This document shows positions 8,195 to 16,653 of a stretch of 64,000 nt of DNA, piece after piece. The notes under the pieces are model-generated. The model saw nothing but the letters and a program-made list of their open reading frames with translations. It had not been told where the DNA came from and ran no database searches. The number at the start of each line of letters is the position of its first letter. Within the stretch, counting starts at the first letter, position 1. Where the stretch lies: NCBI GenBank assembly GCA_034928305.1, contig JAYFOZ010000001.1, forward strand, positions 109,255 to 173,254, written 5' to 3'. This DNA comes from Methanomassiliicoccaceae archaeon (GTDB lineage Archaea; Thermoplasmatota; Thermoplasmata; Methanomassiliicoccales; Methanomethylophilaceae). The position numbers were made by a program, and so were the translations under genes.

Positions 8195-8472
8195 AGCAGA
8201 GCGATGTTCTGATCAGACCGTATGTTACAGAGAAGTCGATGAACCACACGTCCGGAACCCCCACACAGGGATTCAGGGACGGGAACAGGATCGAATTCAT
8301 TGTTCACAGGCAGGCTGACAAGCCGACCATCAAAGCAATCTTCGAGGAGCGCTTCGAGGTCAAGGTCGAAAGGGTCTGGGTAAGAATAGAGAAAGACGGC
8401 AAGCACGCCATCATCAAGCTTGCGGAGGGATACTCCGCAGAGGATGTAGGCATGAGGGTCGGAGTATTCTGA
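8191..8472 (+). CDS. rpl23: Ribosomal protein L23 (uL23)
   Basis: The 93-residue uL23 sits at the tunnel exit, where signal recognition particle and the Sec complex dock. It has the family opening RPYVTEKSM and the FVVHRQADKPTIK-type strand-helix, here FIVHRQADKP. I take the GTG at 8191, which overlaps the rpl4 stop as GTGA. The upstream in-frame GTG at 8182 would extend the protein into rpl4. Confidence 0.94.
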   Translation: MKQSDVLIRPYVTEKSMNHTSGTPTQGFRDGNRIEFIVHRQADKPTIKAIFEERFEVKVERVWVRIEKDGKHAIIKLAEGYSAEDVGMRVGVF

Positions 8473-8482
8473 GGTGAGATGA

Positions 8483-9184
8483 ATGGGAAAGAGATTGAGA
8501 ACACAGAGAAGGGGGCGCGGAACGCCCCTCTACCGCTCTCCCAGCCACAGGCACGTTGACGATGTCAAGCTGCCCCCTATGAACGAGGGCACAGGAATCA
8601 TCGCCGACCTGATACAGGCGCCCGGCAGAACATGCCCCCTCGCCGTTGTGGATTTCGGCGGAAAGTTCGACTACCAGCTTGCAGCCGAGGGGATGAAGGT
8701 CGGTCAGACGGTCGACGTCGGCGGCAACACAGTCAAGCCCGGTAATATCACGGTGCTGTCCATGATTCCCGAAGGGACATTGGTACACAACATCGAGGGC
8801 AAACCGGGAGACGGAGGAAAGTTCGTGAAGACCGCAGGCACATCCGCCACGGTCGTCAGCAGAGGCGACGCCGTCGTCCTTCAGATGCCTTCGGGCATAC
8901 TCAAGGAGTTCCACCCCACATGCCGCGCAGCGATTGGAATAGTCGCAGGCGGCGGAAGGGTCGAAAAACCGCTCGCTAAGGCCGGCAGCAACATGCTGGC
9001 CCTCAGGTCCAGGTCCAAGGCCAACAAGCATGTCAAGGGAATCGCCATGAATGCTGTGGACCACCCCCACGGAGGAGGAGGCCACCCGCACGTCGGAGGA
9101 CCGAACTGCCAGAAGAGGACGGCATCGCCCGGACAGAAGGTAGGGTTCATTGCCAAGAAGAAGAGAACCAATGGTAAGAGGTAA
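8483..9184 (+). CDS. rpl2: Ribosomal protein L2 (uL2)
   Basis: The 233-residue archaeal uL2 starts MGKRLRTQRRGRGTP, has the SH3-like and OB-like halves, and contains the universally conserved HPHGGGGHPH histidine region near the C terminus that contacts the peptidyl-transferase centre. It ends in TAA, unlike most genes of the block. Rps19 begins four bases on. Confidence 0.97.
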   Translation: MGKRLRTQRRGRGTPLYRSPSHRHVDDVKLPPMNEGTGIIADLIQAPGRTCPLAVVDFGGKFDYQLAAEGMKVGQTVDVGGNTVKPGNITVLSMIPEGTLVHNIEGKPGDGGKFVKTAGTSATVVSRGDAVVLQMPSGILKEFHPTCRAAIGIVAGGGRVEKPLAKAGSNMLALRSRSKANKHVKGIAMNAVDHPHGGGGHPHVGGPNCQKRTASPGQKVGFIAKKKRTNGKR

Positions 9185-9188
9185 TTAA

Positions 9189-9650
9189 ATGGCTAAGAAA
9201 ATAATCCAGGGGTCGGCCAAGGCATCCAGGCGTAGGACCAGGAAGAAGGCGTCAGCGATCCAGTCCAGGAGGAAGAAGGAGTTCCTCTACCGCGGGTTCA
9301 CAATGGACGAGCTCGTGGTGATGTCCTTCGACGAGATACTCGGACTTCTGCCCTCCAGGGCCAGGAGGACGTACCTGCGCGGGCTCAACTATGAGCAGCA
9401 GCTTCTCTTCGATGAGCTGACCGTCGCCGAGAAGACGATCAGGACCCACCGCAGAGACCTCCCGATAATCCCGCAGTTCGTCGGAAAGACCGTTGCCGTC
9501 TATAATGGCAAAGAATTCAAAGAAGTGGAGATCAAACCCGAGATGATCGGGCACTTCCTCGGAGAGTTCGTATTGAACAGAAAGGCGCCGCAGCATTCAG
9601 GACCCGGTGTCGGTGCGACAAGGTCCTCTAAGTTCATGCCGTTGAAGTGA
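9189..9650 (+). CDS. rps19: Ribosomal protein S19 (uS19)
   Basis: The 153-residue uS19 has a longer N-terminal basic extension (KASRRRTRKKASAIQSRRKK) than bacterial S19, as in other archaea. The core has RTHRRDLPIIPQFVG, then VYNGKEF and GHFLGEF. It binds the head of the small subunit near the decoding side. It is tightly spaced between rpl2 and rpl22. Confidence 0.96.
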   Translation: MAKKIIQGSAKASRRRTRKKASAIQSRRKKEFLYRGFTMDELVVMSFDEILGLLPSRARRTYLRGLNYEQQLLFDELTVAEKTIRTHRRDLPIIPQFVGKTVAVYNGKEFKEVEIKPEMIGHFLGEFVLNRKAPQHSGPGVGATRSSKFMPLK

Positions 9651-9660
9651 GGTGAAGATT

Positions 9661-10110
9661 ATGAGTTCAGGATATACAGCAACATCTGACCCGGACATCT
9701 CTGCCAAAGCGGTCGGCAAGGACATGCCTGTTTCCCCCAAATTCGCCCGCGAGGTCGTAGGAATGATCCGCGGAAGGAAGGTCGAGGAAGCGGCAGTGAT
9801 GCTTGAAGAGGTCATCGCAAAGAAGAGGGCAGTCCCGCTGAAGAGATACAACAAGCGTGTGTCCCACAAAGCAGGCATAGGCCCCGGAAGATACCCCGTG
9901 AAGGCGGCCAAGGCGATCCTCTCGATACTCGAGAGCGCATCGTCCAACGCCGAGTACAAGGGACTGGACGTCTCCAGCATGTCCATAGCGACCATTTCGA
10001 TAGCCAGGGGCGTGACCATTCCCGGTCACATGCCCAGGGCGCACGGAAGGGCGACGCAGTGGAACCAAGAGACGGTCAATATAGAAGTAATAATTGAGGA
10101 GGTTGAGTGA
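9661..10110 (+). CDS. rpl22: Ribosomal protein L22 (uL22)
   Basis: The 149-residue uL22 lines the exit tunnel. Its signature KAGIGPGRYPVKAAKAI and the C-terminal GHMPRAHGRATQWN loop are clear. ATG 9661 is preferred over the in-frame codon at 9652, which would overlap the rps19 stop region without a ribosome-binding site of its own; GAGGTGAAG lies just before 9661. Confidence 0.95.
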   Translation: MSSGYTATSDPDISAKAVGKDMPVSPKFAREVVGMIRGRKVEEAAVMLEEVIAKKRAVPLKRYNKRVSHKAGIGPGRYPVKAAKAILSILESASSNAEYKGLDVSSMSIATISIARGVTIPGHMPRAHGRATQWNQETVNIEVIIEEVE

Positions 10111-10111
10111 A

Positions 10112-10825
10112 ATGGCATCTGAGAGGAAGTTCGTTTCCGAGAACATACGCAGGGTCCTTCTGAAGGAGTTCCTTATGAAAGAGGTCAGCCGCGCAGGTTT
10201 CGGCGGGCTCCAGGTGCAGAGGGGACCTAACGGTACCCGCGTGGAGCTCACCACCGAGAGGCCGGGCCTGGTCATTGGACCGCACGGACAGACGATTAAA
10301 GCATTGACTGCAGCTATCAAGAACGATTTCAACTTCGAGAACCCCTTTATCGAGGTCGTCGAGGTCGAGAACGCAAACCTGAATGCCCAGATCATGGCCG
10401 AGAAGCTCGCCTTCTCGCTCGAGAGAGGATGGCACTTCCGCAGGGCAGGGCACTCCACGGTCCGCAGGATCATGGACTCCGGCGCACGCGGGTGTCACAT
10501 AATCCTCGCCGGAAAATTGACCGGACAGAGGCACAGGACCGAGAAGTTCAAAGAGGGCTACATCAAGTTCTGCGGAGAACCCAGCGAGATATTCATCACC
10601 CGCGGGTTCGCCGTGGCCAAACTCAAGATGGGCGTAATCGGTGTGACCGTCGAGATCATGGACCGCGACGCCAGGCTGCCTGACGATATATTGATCGTCA
10701 GCAAGACCGAGGCCGCAGAGCTACTCCCCGACATATTCAGGACCGAGCAGACCCAGGTCGCAGAGCCTGTTGCAAAGCCCGTTGCGAAGACTGTTGCGAA
10801 GCCAGCCGTCAAGGAGGCCCGTTAA
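10112..10825 (+). CDS. rps3: Ribosomal protein S3 (uS3)
   Basis: The 237-residue uS3 has a type II KH domain (GLVIGPHGQTIKAL) and the C-terminal S3 domain with GARGCHIILAGKLTGQR. It lies at the mRNA entry channel. The last 25 residues are an imperfect VAKPVAK-type repeat, a low-complexity tail likely to be disordered. ATG 10112 follows rpl22 by one base; the upstream in-frame codon at 10094 lies inside rpl22. Confidence 0.96.
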   Translation: MASERKFVSENIRRVLLKEFLMKEVSRAGFGGLQVQRGPNGTRVELTTERPGLVIGPHGQTIKALTAAIKNDFNFENPFIEVVEVENANLNAQIMAEKLAFSLERGWHFRRAGHSTVRRIMDSGARGCHIILAGKLTGQRHRTEKFKEGYIKFCGEPSEIFITRGFAVAKLKMGVIGVTVEIMDRDARLPDDILIVSKTEAAELLPDIFRTEQTQVAEPVAKPVAKTVAKPAVKEAR

Positions 10826-11028
10826 TGGCGTCCATCAAAGCGGCCGACATCAGGAACATGAGCGCCGAAGAGCGCAACCAGAAGCTCAAAGAGCTCCGCA
10901 ACGAACTGATGCATGAGAGAGGAGTCTCCGCCACCGGCGGAGCCCCTACAAGCCCCGGAGCGATCCGCGCACTGAGATTGAACATCGCCAGAATTCTTAC
11001 TATCCAGAAGGAGGAGGAAGAAATCTGA
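10825..11028 (+). CDS. rpl29: Ribosomal protein L29 (uL29)
   Basis: The 67-residue two-helix protein has the family pattern ELRNELMHERG followed by a Gly/Pro turn and RALRLNIARILTI. It sits near the tunnel exit beside uL23. Its ATG shares a base with the rps3 TAA stop, a typical coupling in this block. Confidence 0.94.
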   Translation: MASIKAADIRNMSAEERNQKLKELRNELMHERGVSATGGAPTSPGAIRALRLNIARILTIQKEEEEI

Positions 11029-11327
11029 TGGGTGGGATCTGTCCTGTTTGCGGGCTTCCGGAAGAACTGTGCATGTGTGAGGAAATCGCACGTGGACAGC
11101 AGAGCGTCAGGATATCGGTGGACAGCCGCAGGTACGGCAAAATGGTCACGGTAATCGATGGCATCGATGAGAATGACATTAACATCGCGGACCTGGCGAA
11201 ACAGCTGAAGAACAAGTGTGCGGCCGGCGGAACCTATAAGGACGGACGCATCGAGCTTCAGGGCGATCACAAGAAAAAAGTGAAAGCAACCCTCGAAGAG
11301 ATGGGCTTCACGACGGAAGTAAGATGA
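11028..11327 (+). CDS. Translation initiation factor eIF1/SUI1 family protein
   Basis: The 99-residue protein carries a CPVCGLPEELCMC zinc-knuckle-like start and a SUI1 domain (VTVIDGI, then KLKNKCAAGG-like AKQLKNKCAAGGTYKDG). Archaeal aIF1 promotes start-codon selection on the small subunit. The first base overlaps the rpl29 stop (TGATG). The gene lies inside the ribosomal block between rpl29 and the RNase P protein gene, an order seen in many euryarchaea. Confidence 0.92.
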   Translation: MGGICPVCGLPEELCMCEEIARGQQSVRISVDSRRYGKMVTVIDGIDENDINIADLAKQLKNKCAAGGTYKDGRIELQGDHKKKVKATLEEMGFTTEVR

Positions 11328-11582
11328 ATGAAAAAGGTGGACCTCATGAGAACTGAACTCATTGGATTGGACGTGGAAGTGCTGTCAGCACCATACTCGG
11401 GAATTACCGGTAAAGTGGTCGATGAGACCAAGAACACGTTCACCATCGAATCGGCCGGAACTGAGAAAATGGTACCCAAACCAGGCAATGTGTTCAGATT
11501 CGCCATGCATGAAGGAAAAATCGACCTCAACGGGTCGGAGATCCTTTTCAGGCCCGAGGACAGAATCAAAAAAGTAAGGTGA
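11328..11582 (+). CDS. rnp1: RNase P protein component 1 (Rpp29/Pop4)
   Basis: The 84-residue protein has the Sm-like barrel of archaeal Rpp29: ELIGLDVEVL, then GITGKVVDETKNTF and KMVPKPGNVFRF. It is one of the protein subunits of tRNA 5'-processing RNase P and binds Rpp21. ATG 11328 directly abuts the eIF1-like stop; a second in-frame ATG at 11346 (MRTELIG) is also possible. Its place before rps17 is normal for euryarchaea. Confidence 0.93.
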   Translation: MKKVDLMRTELIGLDVEVLSAPYSGITGKVVDETKNTFTIESAGTEKMVPKPGNVFRFAMHEGKIDLNGSEILFRPEDRIKKVR

Positions 11583-11587
11583 ATATT

Positions 11588-11914
11588 ATGACAGCCAGAA
11601 ACATTGGAATCGACGTAAAGGCCCCCGAGGCGGAATGCACCGACCCGGACTGCCCGTTCCACGGCAGCCTCCCGGTCAGGGGGCAGATTATCGACGGCGT
11701 CATCGCATCCGTCAAAATGGACAAGACGGCAGTGGTTGAACGCACGCTCACAAGATACGATCAGAAATACGAGAGATACGAGAAGAGGACGAAACGCTAC
11801 TCCGCACACCTCGCGCCCTGCATGGCCGTGAAGGTAGGCGACAAGGTCACCATCATGGAGTGTCGCCCTCTCTCTAAGACCGTATCATATGCGGTTATCG
11901 CAAAGAGGGAGTGA
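11588..11914 (+). CDS. rps17: Ribosomal protein S17 (uS17)
   Basis: The 108-residue archaeal uS17 has an OB fold. The N-terminal segment includes [16 protein letters not shown], an archaeal feature, then the core [10 protein letters not shown] and [13 protein letters not shown]. It binds the 5' domain of 16S rRNA. ATG 11588 is preferred to the in-frame codon at 11579 inside rnp1. Confidence 0.95.
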   Translation: MTARNIGIDVKAPEAECTDPDCPFHGSLPVRGQIIDGVIASVKMDKTAVVERTLTRYDQKYERYEKRTKRYSAHLAPCMAVKVGDKVTIMECRPLSKTVSYAVIAKRE

Positions 11915-11919
11915 GCAGG

Positions 11920-12318
11920 ATGAAGGGAATCGCAGGTAACCAGACGAACGGTCTGATAGTAGGCTCCCGCCTCAACGTGATAGACAACACCGGCGCCAAA
12001 GTGATCGAGATCATAACGGTGCCCAGCTACCACGGTGTCGCAAGGAGGCTTCCTTCCGCCGGCGTAGGTGACATGGTCATCGCGTCGGTGAAGAAAGGCA
12101 CTCCCCAGATGAGGAGGCAGATCGTTTTCGCAGTGATCGTCCGCCAGAGGCGCGCCATGAGGCGTCCCGATGGGACCATGGTGTCCTTCGAGGACAACGC
12201 CGCGGTCATCGTGACCGACACCGGAGAGACTAAAGGTACCGACATAAAGGGACCAGTGGCCAGAGAGGCCGCAGAGAGATGGCCCCGCGTGTCTGCGACC
12301 GCCAACATTATTGTGTGA
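11920..12318 (+). CDS. rpl14: Ribosomal protein L14 (uL14)
   Basis: The 132-residue protein matches archaeal uL14 in length. It contains [14 protein letters not shown] and [16 protein letters not shown], and ends [22 protein letters not shown], here cited only as the family's C-terminal block at about residues 110-132. It forms part of the subunit interface. GTG 11911 is in frame but overlaps the rps17 stop; ATG 11920 gives the standard N terminus MKGIAGNQ. Confidence 0.95.
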   Translation: MKGIAGNQTNGLIVGSRLNVIDNTGAKVIEIITVPSYHGVARRLPSAGVGDMVIASVKKGTPQMRRQIVFAVIVRQRRAMRRPDGTMVSFEDNAAVIVTDTGETKGTDIKGPVAREAAERWPRVSATANIIV

Positions 12319-12327
12319 GGCATCAGG

Positions 12328-12705
12328 ATGGCAGCAAGCAGCAAAGCAAGGGTCCAGAGAAAGAGGCAGGCGAACGCGCCGGCCCACGTAAAGAGAAAGA
12401 TGGTCTCATCCCACCTGAGCGACGCCCTCCGCGAGAAGTACGGGGTACGCACCGCGAGGGTCTGTAAAGGCGACACGGTCGTCATACTCAGAGGGAACGA
12501 GGATATCCGCGACATCGAGGGCAAGGTCCTCGATGTGTTCACCGATACCGGTCGCGTATCCATAGAGGGCATTACGATTAACCAGGCCGACGGGACCGCC
12601 ACTGTGCGCCCCATCCACGCCTCCAACCTCGTCATCGTCAAGTTGAACGATGAAGATGCATGGAGGATGGACGCCCTGGAGAATAAGAAGGAGGCTAAAC
12701 AATGA
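12328..12705 (+). CDS. rpl24: Ribosomal protein L24 (uL24)
   Basis: The 125-residue archaeal uL24 has a basic N terminus (RVQRKRQANAPAHVKRKM), the KOW motif VCKGDTVVILRGNEDI, then strands that end in HASNLVIVKLN. It binds near the exit tunnel and helps start large-subunit assembly. The stop overlaps the rps4e start by four bases. Confidence 0.95.
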   Translation: MAASSKARVQRKRQANAPAHVKRKMVSSHLSDALREKYGVRTARVCKGDTVVILRGNEDIRDIEGKVLDVFTDTGRVSIEGITINQADGTATVRPIHASNLVIVKLNDEDAWRMDALENKKEAKQ

Positions 12706-13409
12706 GCGACCACATGAAAAGACTGGCCGCGCCCAGATCCTGGCCCATCAAAAGGAAATCCAGCGTCTGGACGGCCAAGCAGTCTCCCGGAGCACACTCC
12801 GTGGAGAACAGCATGCCCGCGGTCACCATCCTAAGGGATATGATCGGGGTCTGTGACACCGCGAGGGAGGCCAAGAGAATCATCGGAAACCGTGAGGTGC
12901 TCGTCGACGGGAAGCCCGTCAAGAGCCCCAAGGAGCCCGTAGGAATAATGGATGTCATTTCGATACCGAAGATGAACGTCCATTACCGCATTCTCCTGAC
13001 CGATAAGGGAAAACTTACCGCAACGAAGATCGCCGAGGACAGGTCCACGTGGACACTCTGCAGAATCGAGGGCAAGACTATCCTGAAGGGCGGAAAGTAC
13101 CAGATCAACATGAGCGGCGGAAGGAACATCATCCTGGACAAGGACGAATACAAGACCGGAGACACCCTCAAGATCAACTTTGGGGACCAGAAGGTCCTGG
13201 CGCACTACGGCCTCGTTGCCGGCGCATCGGCCATGATCATCGAAGGCGTGCACGCCGGAAAGGCGGAGACCGTCTCCGAGTACCTGATCACCAAGAGCAA
13301 CGGTGCAAACGTCGTCAAGTTCGAGGGCGGGGCGGAGACTGTAAAGAAGAACGTTTTCGTAATAGGCGGAAAGAAGCCGGAGATCATACTGCCGGGGGCA
13401 TCTGAATGA
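12702..13409 (+). CDS. rps4e: Ribosomal protein eS4
   Basis: The 235-residue eS4 is an archaeal/eukaryotic protein with no bacterial counterpart. It begins with the RLAAPRSWPIKRK motif, followed by an S4-like RNA-binding domain (AKRIIGNREVLVDGKPV), a central domain and a KOW-like C-terminal part. Its ATG overlaps the rpl24 stop (ATGA), as does the following rpl5 start with its own stop. Confidence 0.96.
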   Translation: MSDHMKRLAAPRSWPIKRKSSVWTAKQSPGAHSVENSMPAVTILRDMIGVCDTAREAKRIIGNREVLVDGKPVKSPKEPVGIMDVISIPKMNVHYRILLTDKGKLTATKIAEDRSTWTLCRIEGKTILKGGKYQINMSGGRNIILDKDEYKTGDTLKINFGDQKVLAHYGLVAGASAMIIEGVHAGKAETVSEYLITKSNGANVVKFEGGAETVKKNVFVIGGKKPEIILPGASE

Positions 13410-13912
13410 CCGGGATGAAAGAAATCCACATCGAGAAAGTCGTAGTCAACATCGGCGTCGGCGAGGCGGGCGAGAGGCTCGTCAAGGCTCAAAAGGTCCT
13501 CCAGATGGTCACTAAGCAGAAGTCTGTGCAGACCATATCGAAGACGGTCAACAGGGACCTGGGAATACGTGTAGGCATGCCCCTCGGGTGCAAGGTCACC
13601 CTCAGAGGCGAGGTTGCAGACACCTTCCTGAAGAAAGCCCTGTCCATAAGGGAGAACCGCATTCAGAAGTACTCTTTCGACAAGGAAGGAAACATGTCGT
13701 TCGGAATATCCGACTATACCGACTTCGAGGGAATGAAGTACGACCCCGAGATAGGAATCTTCGGGATGGACGTAAGCGTAGTTCTCAGAATGCCCGGCAG
13801 CAGGATCGAGCGCAGAAGGCTCCTCACCAAGAGGATCCCTAAGTCCCAGCGCGTGGACCGCGGAGAAGCGATCCAATTCATGATGGACACGTACAACATC
13901 GAGGTGGAATGA
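13406..13912 (+). CDS. rpl5: Ribosomal protein L5 (uL5)
   Basis: The 168-residue uL5 has [16 protein letters not shown] at the start, the 5S rRNA-binding segment [16 protein letters not shown], and [17 protein letters not shown]. It anchors 5S rRNA in the central protuberance. An alternative ATG at 13415 would shorten it by three residues. Coupled at both ends by overlapping stop and start codons. Confidence 0.96.
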   Translation: MTGMKEIHIEKVVVNIGVGEAGERLVKAQKVLQMVTKQKSVQTISKTVNRDLGIRVGMPLGCKVTLRGEVADTFLKKALSIRENRIQKYSFDKEGNMSFGISDYTDFEGMKYDPEIGIFGMDVSVVLRMPGSRIERRRLLTKRIPKSQRVDRGEAIQFMMDTYNIEVE

Positions 13913-14058
13913 TGAAGCCTAAGAAACAGTTCGGAAGGGCGGTTGGATGCACCCGCTGCGGACGCAGAAGGGGAATAATCAGAAGGTACGGGATGCACCT
14001 GTGCCGCCAGTGTTTCAGGGACATCGCGCCGGAACTGGGATTTAAGAAGTATTCGTGA
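13912..14058 (+). CDS. rps14: Ribosomal protein S14 (uS14), short zinc form
   Basis: The 48-residue protein is too short for many ORF cut-offs. It has the zinc-binding uS14 pattern [11 protein letters not shown] and HLCRQCFRD, so the metal site is C-x2-C, x15, C-x2-C, and it ends GFKKYS as archaeal S14 does. Two consecutive ATG codons at 13909 and 13912 overlap the rpl5 stop; either may start it. Small-subunit head protein. Confidence 0.95.
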   Translation: MKPKKQFGRAVGCTRCGRRRGIIRRYGMHLCRQCFRDIAPELGFKKYS

Positions 14059-14070
14059 GGTGATGATGAA

Positions 14071-14460
14071 ATGCAGAGCGATCCACTCAATGACGCCATG
14101 TGCGTAATGAAAAATGCAGCTACGAACGGAAAGAAAGAGTGTACCATTTCGCTGTCCTCAAAACTAATCGGCCGCGTGCTGAAAGTTATGCAGGACCACG
14201 GGTACATCAATCAGTTCGAGTACGTAGAGAACGGGAAAGCCGGAGAGTTCCATGTGATGCTCAAAGGCGCAATAAACAACTGTGGCGTGATCAAGCCCAG
14301 GTATTCGGTCGGAAAAGACGAGATCGAGAAGTTCGAAGCGAGGTTCCTCCCCGCCCAGGACTTCGGACTCCTCATAATGACCACTACCGCAGGAGTGATC
14401 ACACAAGACCGTGCCAAGGAGCTCGGAATCGGCGGGAAACTGCTGGCATACGTATACTGA
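14071..14460 (+). CDS. rps8: Ribosomal protein S8 (uS8)
   Basis: The 129-residue uS8 opens with DPLNDAMCVMKNA and has the C-terminal signature TTTAGVITQDRAKELGIGGK, where archaeal members use ITTPxGVMTxxEA-like forms. It binds the central domain of 16S rRNA. A GAGGTGATG element precedes the ATG. It is separated from rps14 by 12 bases. Confidence 0.95.
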   Translation: MQSDPLNDAMCVMKNAATNGKKECTISLSSKLIGRVLKVMQDHGYINQFEYVENGKAGEFHVMLKGAINNCGVIKPRYSVGKDEIEKFEARFLPAQDFGLLIMTTTAGVITQDRAKELGIGGKLLAYVY

Positions 14461-14469
14461 GGAATAAAG

Positions 14470-15021
14470 ATGACAATAGCAGGGATAATCGAAAGCACCA
14501 TCGCCATCCCGACAGGGGTCACCGTCACGAAGGACGGGACCACCGTCAAGGTCAAAGGACCTAAGGGAGAACTGAGCAGAAACTTCGCACACCCCAGCGT
14601 TAACGTTGCTGTCGACGCACAGCACGTGGTAGTCAGTTGCGAGTACCCTAAGAAACAGGAGAAAGCAATGGTCGGAACATTCGCCGCTCATGTGAGGAAC
14701 ATGGTACGCGGCGTGACCGAGGGCTACACCTACGGACTCAAGGTAGTGTACTCGCACTTCCCGATGAAGGTCGTTGTGAAAGGCGACCATGTCGAAGTGA
14801 GCAACTACCTCGGAGGCCACGCCATGCGCTTCGCGGACATCGTCCGCGGATGCAAGGTCAAGGTCAACGGCGCAGATGTAACGGTCGAGGGTATCGACGT
14901 GGAGGCCTGTGGACAGACCGCGGCCAACATAGAGAGGGCGACCAGAAGGCTCGGATTTGACAAGAGAACATTCCAGGACGGAATATACATCGTCCACAAA
15001 TCCCACAAGGTGAAAGAATGA
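14470..15021 (+). CDS. rpl6: Ribosomal protein L6 (uL6)
   Basis: The 183-residue uL6 consists of two related beta domains. The first has VKGPKGELSRNF, and the second has YSHFPMKVVVKGDHVEVSN followed by the C-terminal family segment GIYIVHKSHKVKE. It lies near the factor-binding site. It ends overlapping the rpl32e start by four bases. Confidence 0.95.
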   Translation: MTIAGIIESTIAIPTGVTVTKDGTTVKVKGPKGELSRNFAHPSVNVAVDAQHVVVSCEYPKKQEKAMVGTFAAHVRNMVRGVTEGYTYGLKVVYSHFPMKVVVKGDHVEVSNYLGGHAMRFADIVRGCKVKVNGADVTVEGIDVEACGQTAANIERATRRLGFDKRTFQDGIYIVHKSHKVKE

Positions 15022-15689
15022 CCGTAAAGAACTTCAATGACCTTCCTGGCTTCAAAAACGAGAACCTGGCAGAGCTCAAGGCCATGGGCATCACCACGGT
15101 CTCCGAGCTCGCAGAGGCCCTCAATGACGAAGGCAAGATCAAAGAGATAATCAAGAACCTCTCGGGAGTCGGTCCCAAGACCGCCGAGAAATGGAAGGAC
15201 GCTATCGGAACGCCCGAGGAGTCCGCCGCCGAGGAAAAGGCGGAGGAATCAAAGGTCGTCGAGTCCGGAGAGCAGAGCGGATACATAGTCAAGGCCAAGC
15301 CGGTGCTCAGCGACGAGACCGTCGATGCGCTTGCAGTCAGAGCGATCATAAGTGGCCGCAGGCCTGCCTTCAAGAGGCAGGAGTGGTTCAGGTACGCAAA
15401 GCTCGGAGACAGCTGGAGAAGGCCGAAAGGTATCCACTCAAAGATGAAGAGGAACCTTAAGAGGCGCCCCCCGGTGGTCGACATAGGGTTCCGCGGACCC
15501 GTATCGGTCAGGGACCTGCACCCCTCTGGATTCCAGGAAGTGCTTGTCTATAACGTAAAAGGACTGGAAGACATCGATTCCAAGGTCCAGGCGGCCCGCA
15601 TAGGCGGAACCGTGGGGACCAAGAAGAGGATCGCCATAGAGGACAGGGCAACCGAGCTCGGCATAAGGGTCCTAAACAGGATGGTGTGA
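15018..15689 (+). CDS. rpl32e: Ribosomal protein eL32 with N-terminal helix-hairpin-helix extension
   Basis: The 223-residue protein is about 90 residues longer than the eL32 core. The core starts near residue 95 with SGRRPAFKRQEWFRYAKLG and ends with ATELGIRVLNRMV. The extension has a helix-hairpin-helix-like motif (LKAMGITTVSELAEA and LSGVGPKTAEKWKDA) and an acidic linker. Similar extensions occur in some euryarchaeal eL32 proteins. The role of the extension is not known; rRNA or DNA contact is possible. Confidence 0.94.
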   Translation: MTVKNFNDLPGFKNENLAELKAMGITTVSELAEALNDEGKIKEIIKNLSGVGPKTAEKWKDAIGTPEESAAEEKAEESKVVESGEQSGYIVKAKPVLSDETVDALAVRAIISGRRPAFKRQEWFRYAKLGDSWRRPKGIHSKMKRNLKRRPPVVDIGFRGPVSVRDLHPSGFQEVLVYNVKGLEDIDSKVQAARIGGTVGTKKRIAIEDRATELGIRVLNRMV

Positions 15690-15691
15690 AG

Positions 15692-16153
15692 ATGTCCAAC
15701 CTCAACAACCAGAAGAGGATGGCGGCAGAGGTCCTCAAGTGCGGAGAGAACAGGGTCTGGATAGACCCTAACAGCACAGATGAGGTCGCAGAGTGCATCA
15801 CCCGTGCCGATATACGCACGGCGATCAACTCGGGAACCATCAAGGCGAAGGCCAAGAACGGCACATCAAGAGGAAGGATCAGGCACGCCGCGGCGCAGAA
15901 AGCATCCGGAAAGAGGAAAGGACCGGGCAGCAGGGAAGGCTCTGCGAACGCACGTGTCAGCGACAAGTCCCGCTGGATAGCGATCATCAGGCCGATACGC
16001 GACGAGCTCAAGACACTAAGAGAGAACGGCGACATCACGCCGTCCGCTTACAGGCTGTTCTACAGAAGGGCCAAGGGCGGACAGTACAAGTCGCGCAGGA
16101 ATCTCAGACAGCACATGACCAGTGAAGGATACCTCAAGGAGGAGGAGAACTGA
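15692..16153 (+). CDS. rpl19e: Ribosomal protein eL19
   Basis: The 153-residue eL19 begins MSNLNNQKRMAAEVLKCGENR with the family's RVWIDPN following at about residue 22. It contains the basic GKRKGPGSREGSANAR segment and ends YKSRRNLRQHM. It helps form an intersubunit bridge. ATG 15692 follows the rpl32e stop; an in-frame codon at 15686 overlaps it. Confidence 0.95.
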   Translation: MSNLNNQKRMAAEVLKCGENRVWIDPNSTDEVAECITRADIRTAINSGTIKAKAKNGTSRGRIRHAAAQKASGKRKGPGSREGSANARVSDKSRWIAIIRPIRDELKTLRENGDITPSAYRLFYRRAKGGQYKSRRNLRQHMTSEGYLKEEEN

Positions 16154-16653
16154 TGGCAACAGGACCCAGATACAAAGTCGCTTTCCGCAGGAGAAGGGAA
16201 GGCCGCACGGACTACTACGTCCGCCGTAAGCTTCTCAACGGCCGCGCGGTCAGAGCTGTGCTCAGGCGTTCCAACAAGAACGTCAGCGTCCAGTTCGCCG
16301 CGTTCAGCATGGAAGGAGACAAGATACTGGCTACGGCCAGTTCCAAAGAGATCCGCGAAATGGGATGGGAGTACTCGTGCTCGTCCATTCCCGCAGCCTA
16401 CCTGACCGGCTACCTTGCTGGAAAGAAGGCTCTGGCGGCGGGCATCGAATACGCGGTGCTCGACATCGGAATGCAGAACCCGAAAGCGGGCGGAGTGCTG
16501 TTCGCGGCAGTCGCAGGAATGTGCGATGCCGGGCTGGAAATCCCCCACGGAGAGACCATACTCCCGTCCGAGGACAGGCTGAACGGCAGTCATATCGACG
16601 AGGGAATAGAGGCGGCCATCGGCAGCCTCAAAGAGAAAATGGAGGCTGAATGA
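16153..16653 (+). CDS. rpl18: Ribosomal protein L18 (uL18)
   Basis: The 166-residue uL18 binds 5S rRNA with uL5. It starts GPRYKVAFRRRREGRTDY, contains the conserved core KNVSVQFAAFSMEGDKILATA-like stretch at about residues 45-65, and has TGYLAGKKALAAGIEYAVLD. Its first base is shared with the rpl19e stop (TGATG). Confidence 0.95.
   Translation: MATGPRYKVAFRRRREGRTDYYVRRKLLNGRAVRAVLRRSNKNVSVQFAAFSMEGDKILATASSKEIREMGWEYSCSSIPAAYLTGYLAGKKALAAGIEYAVLDIGMQNPKAGGVLFAAVAGMCDAGLEIPHGETILPSEDRLNGSHIDEGIEAAIGSLKEKMEAE

Noticed and set aside
10740..10822. Short repeat region at the end of rps3
   Set aside because: The GTTGC(A/G)AAG-type repeats are the coding sequence of a VAKP-like tail, not a CRISPR or regulatory repeat. 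No CRISPR array was seen anywhere in the window.
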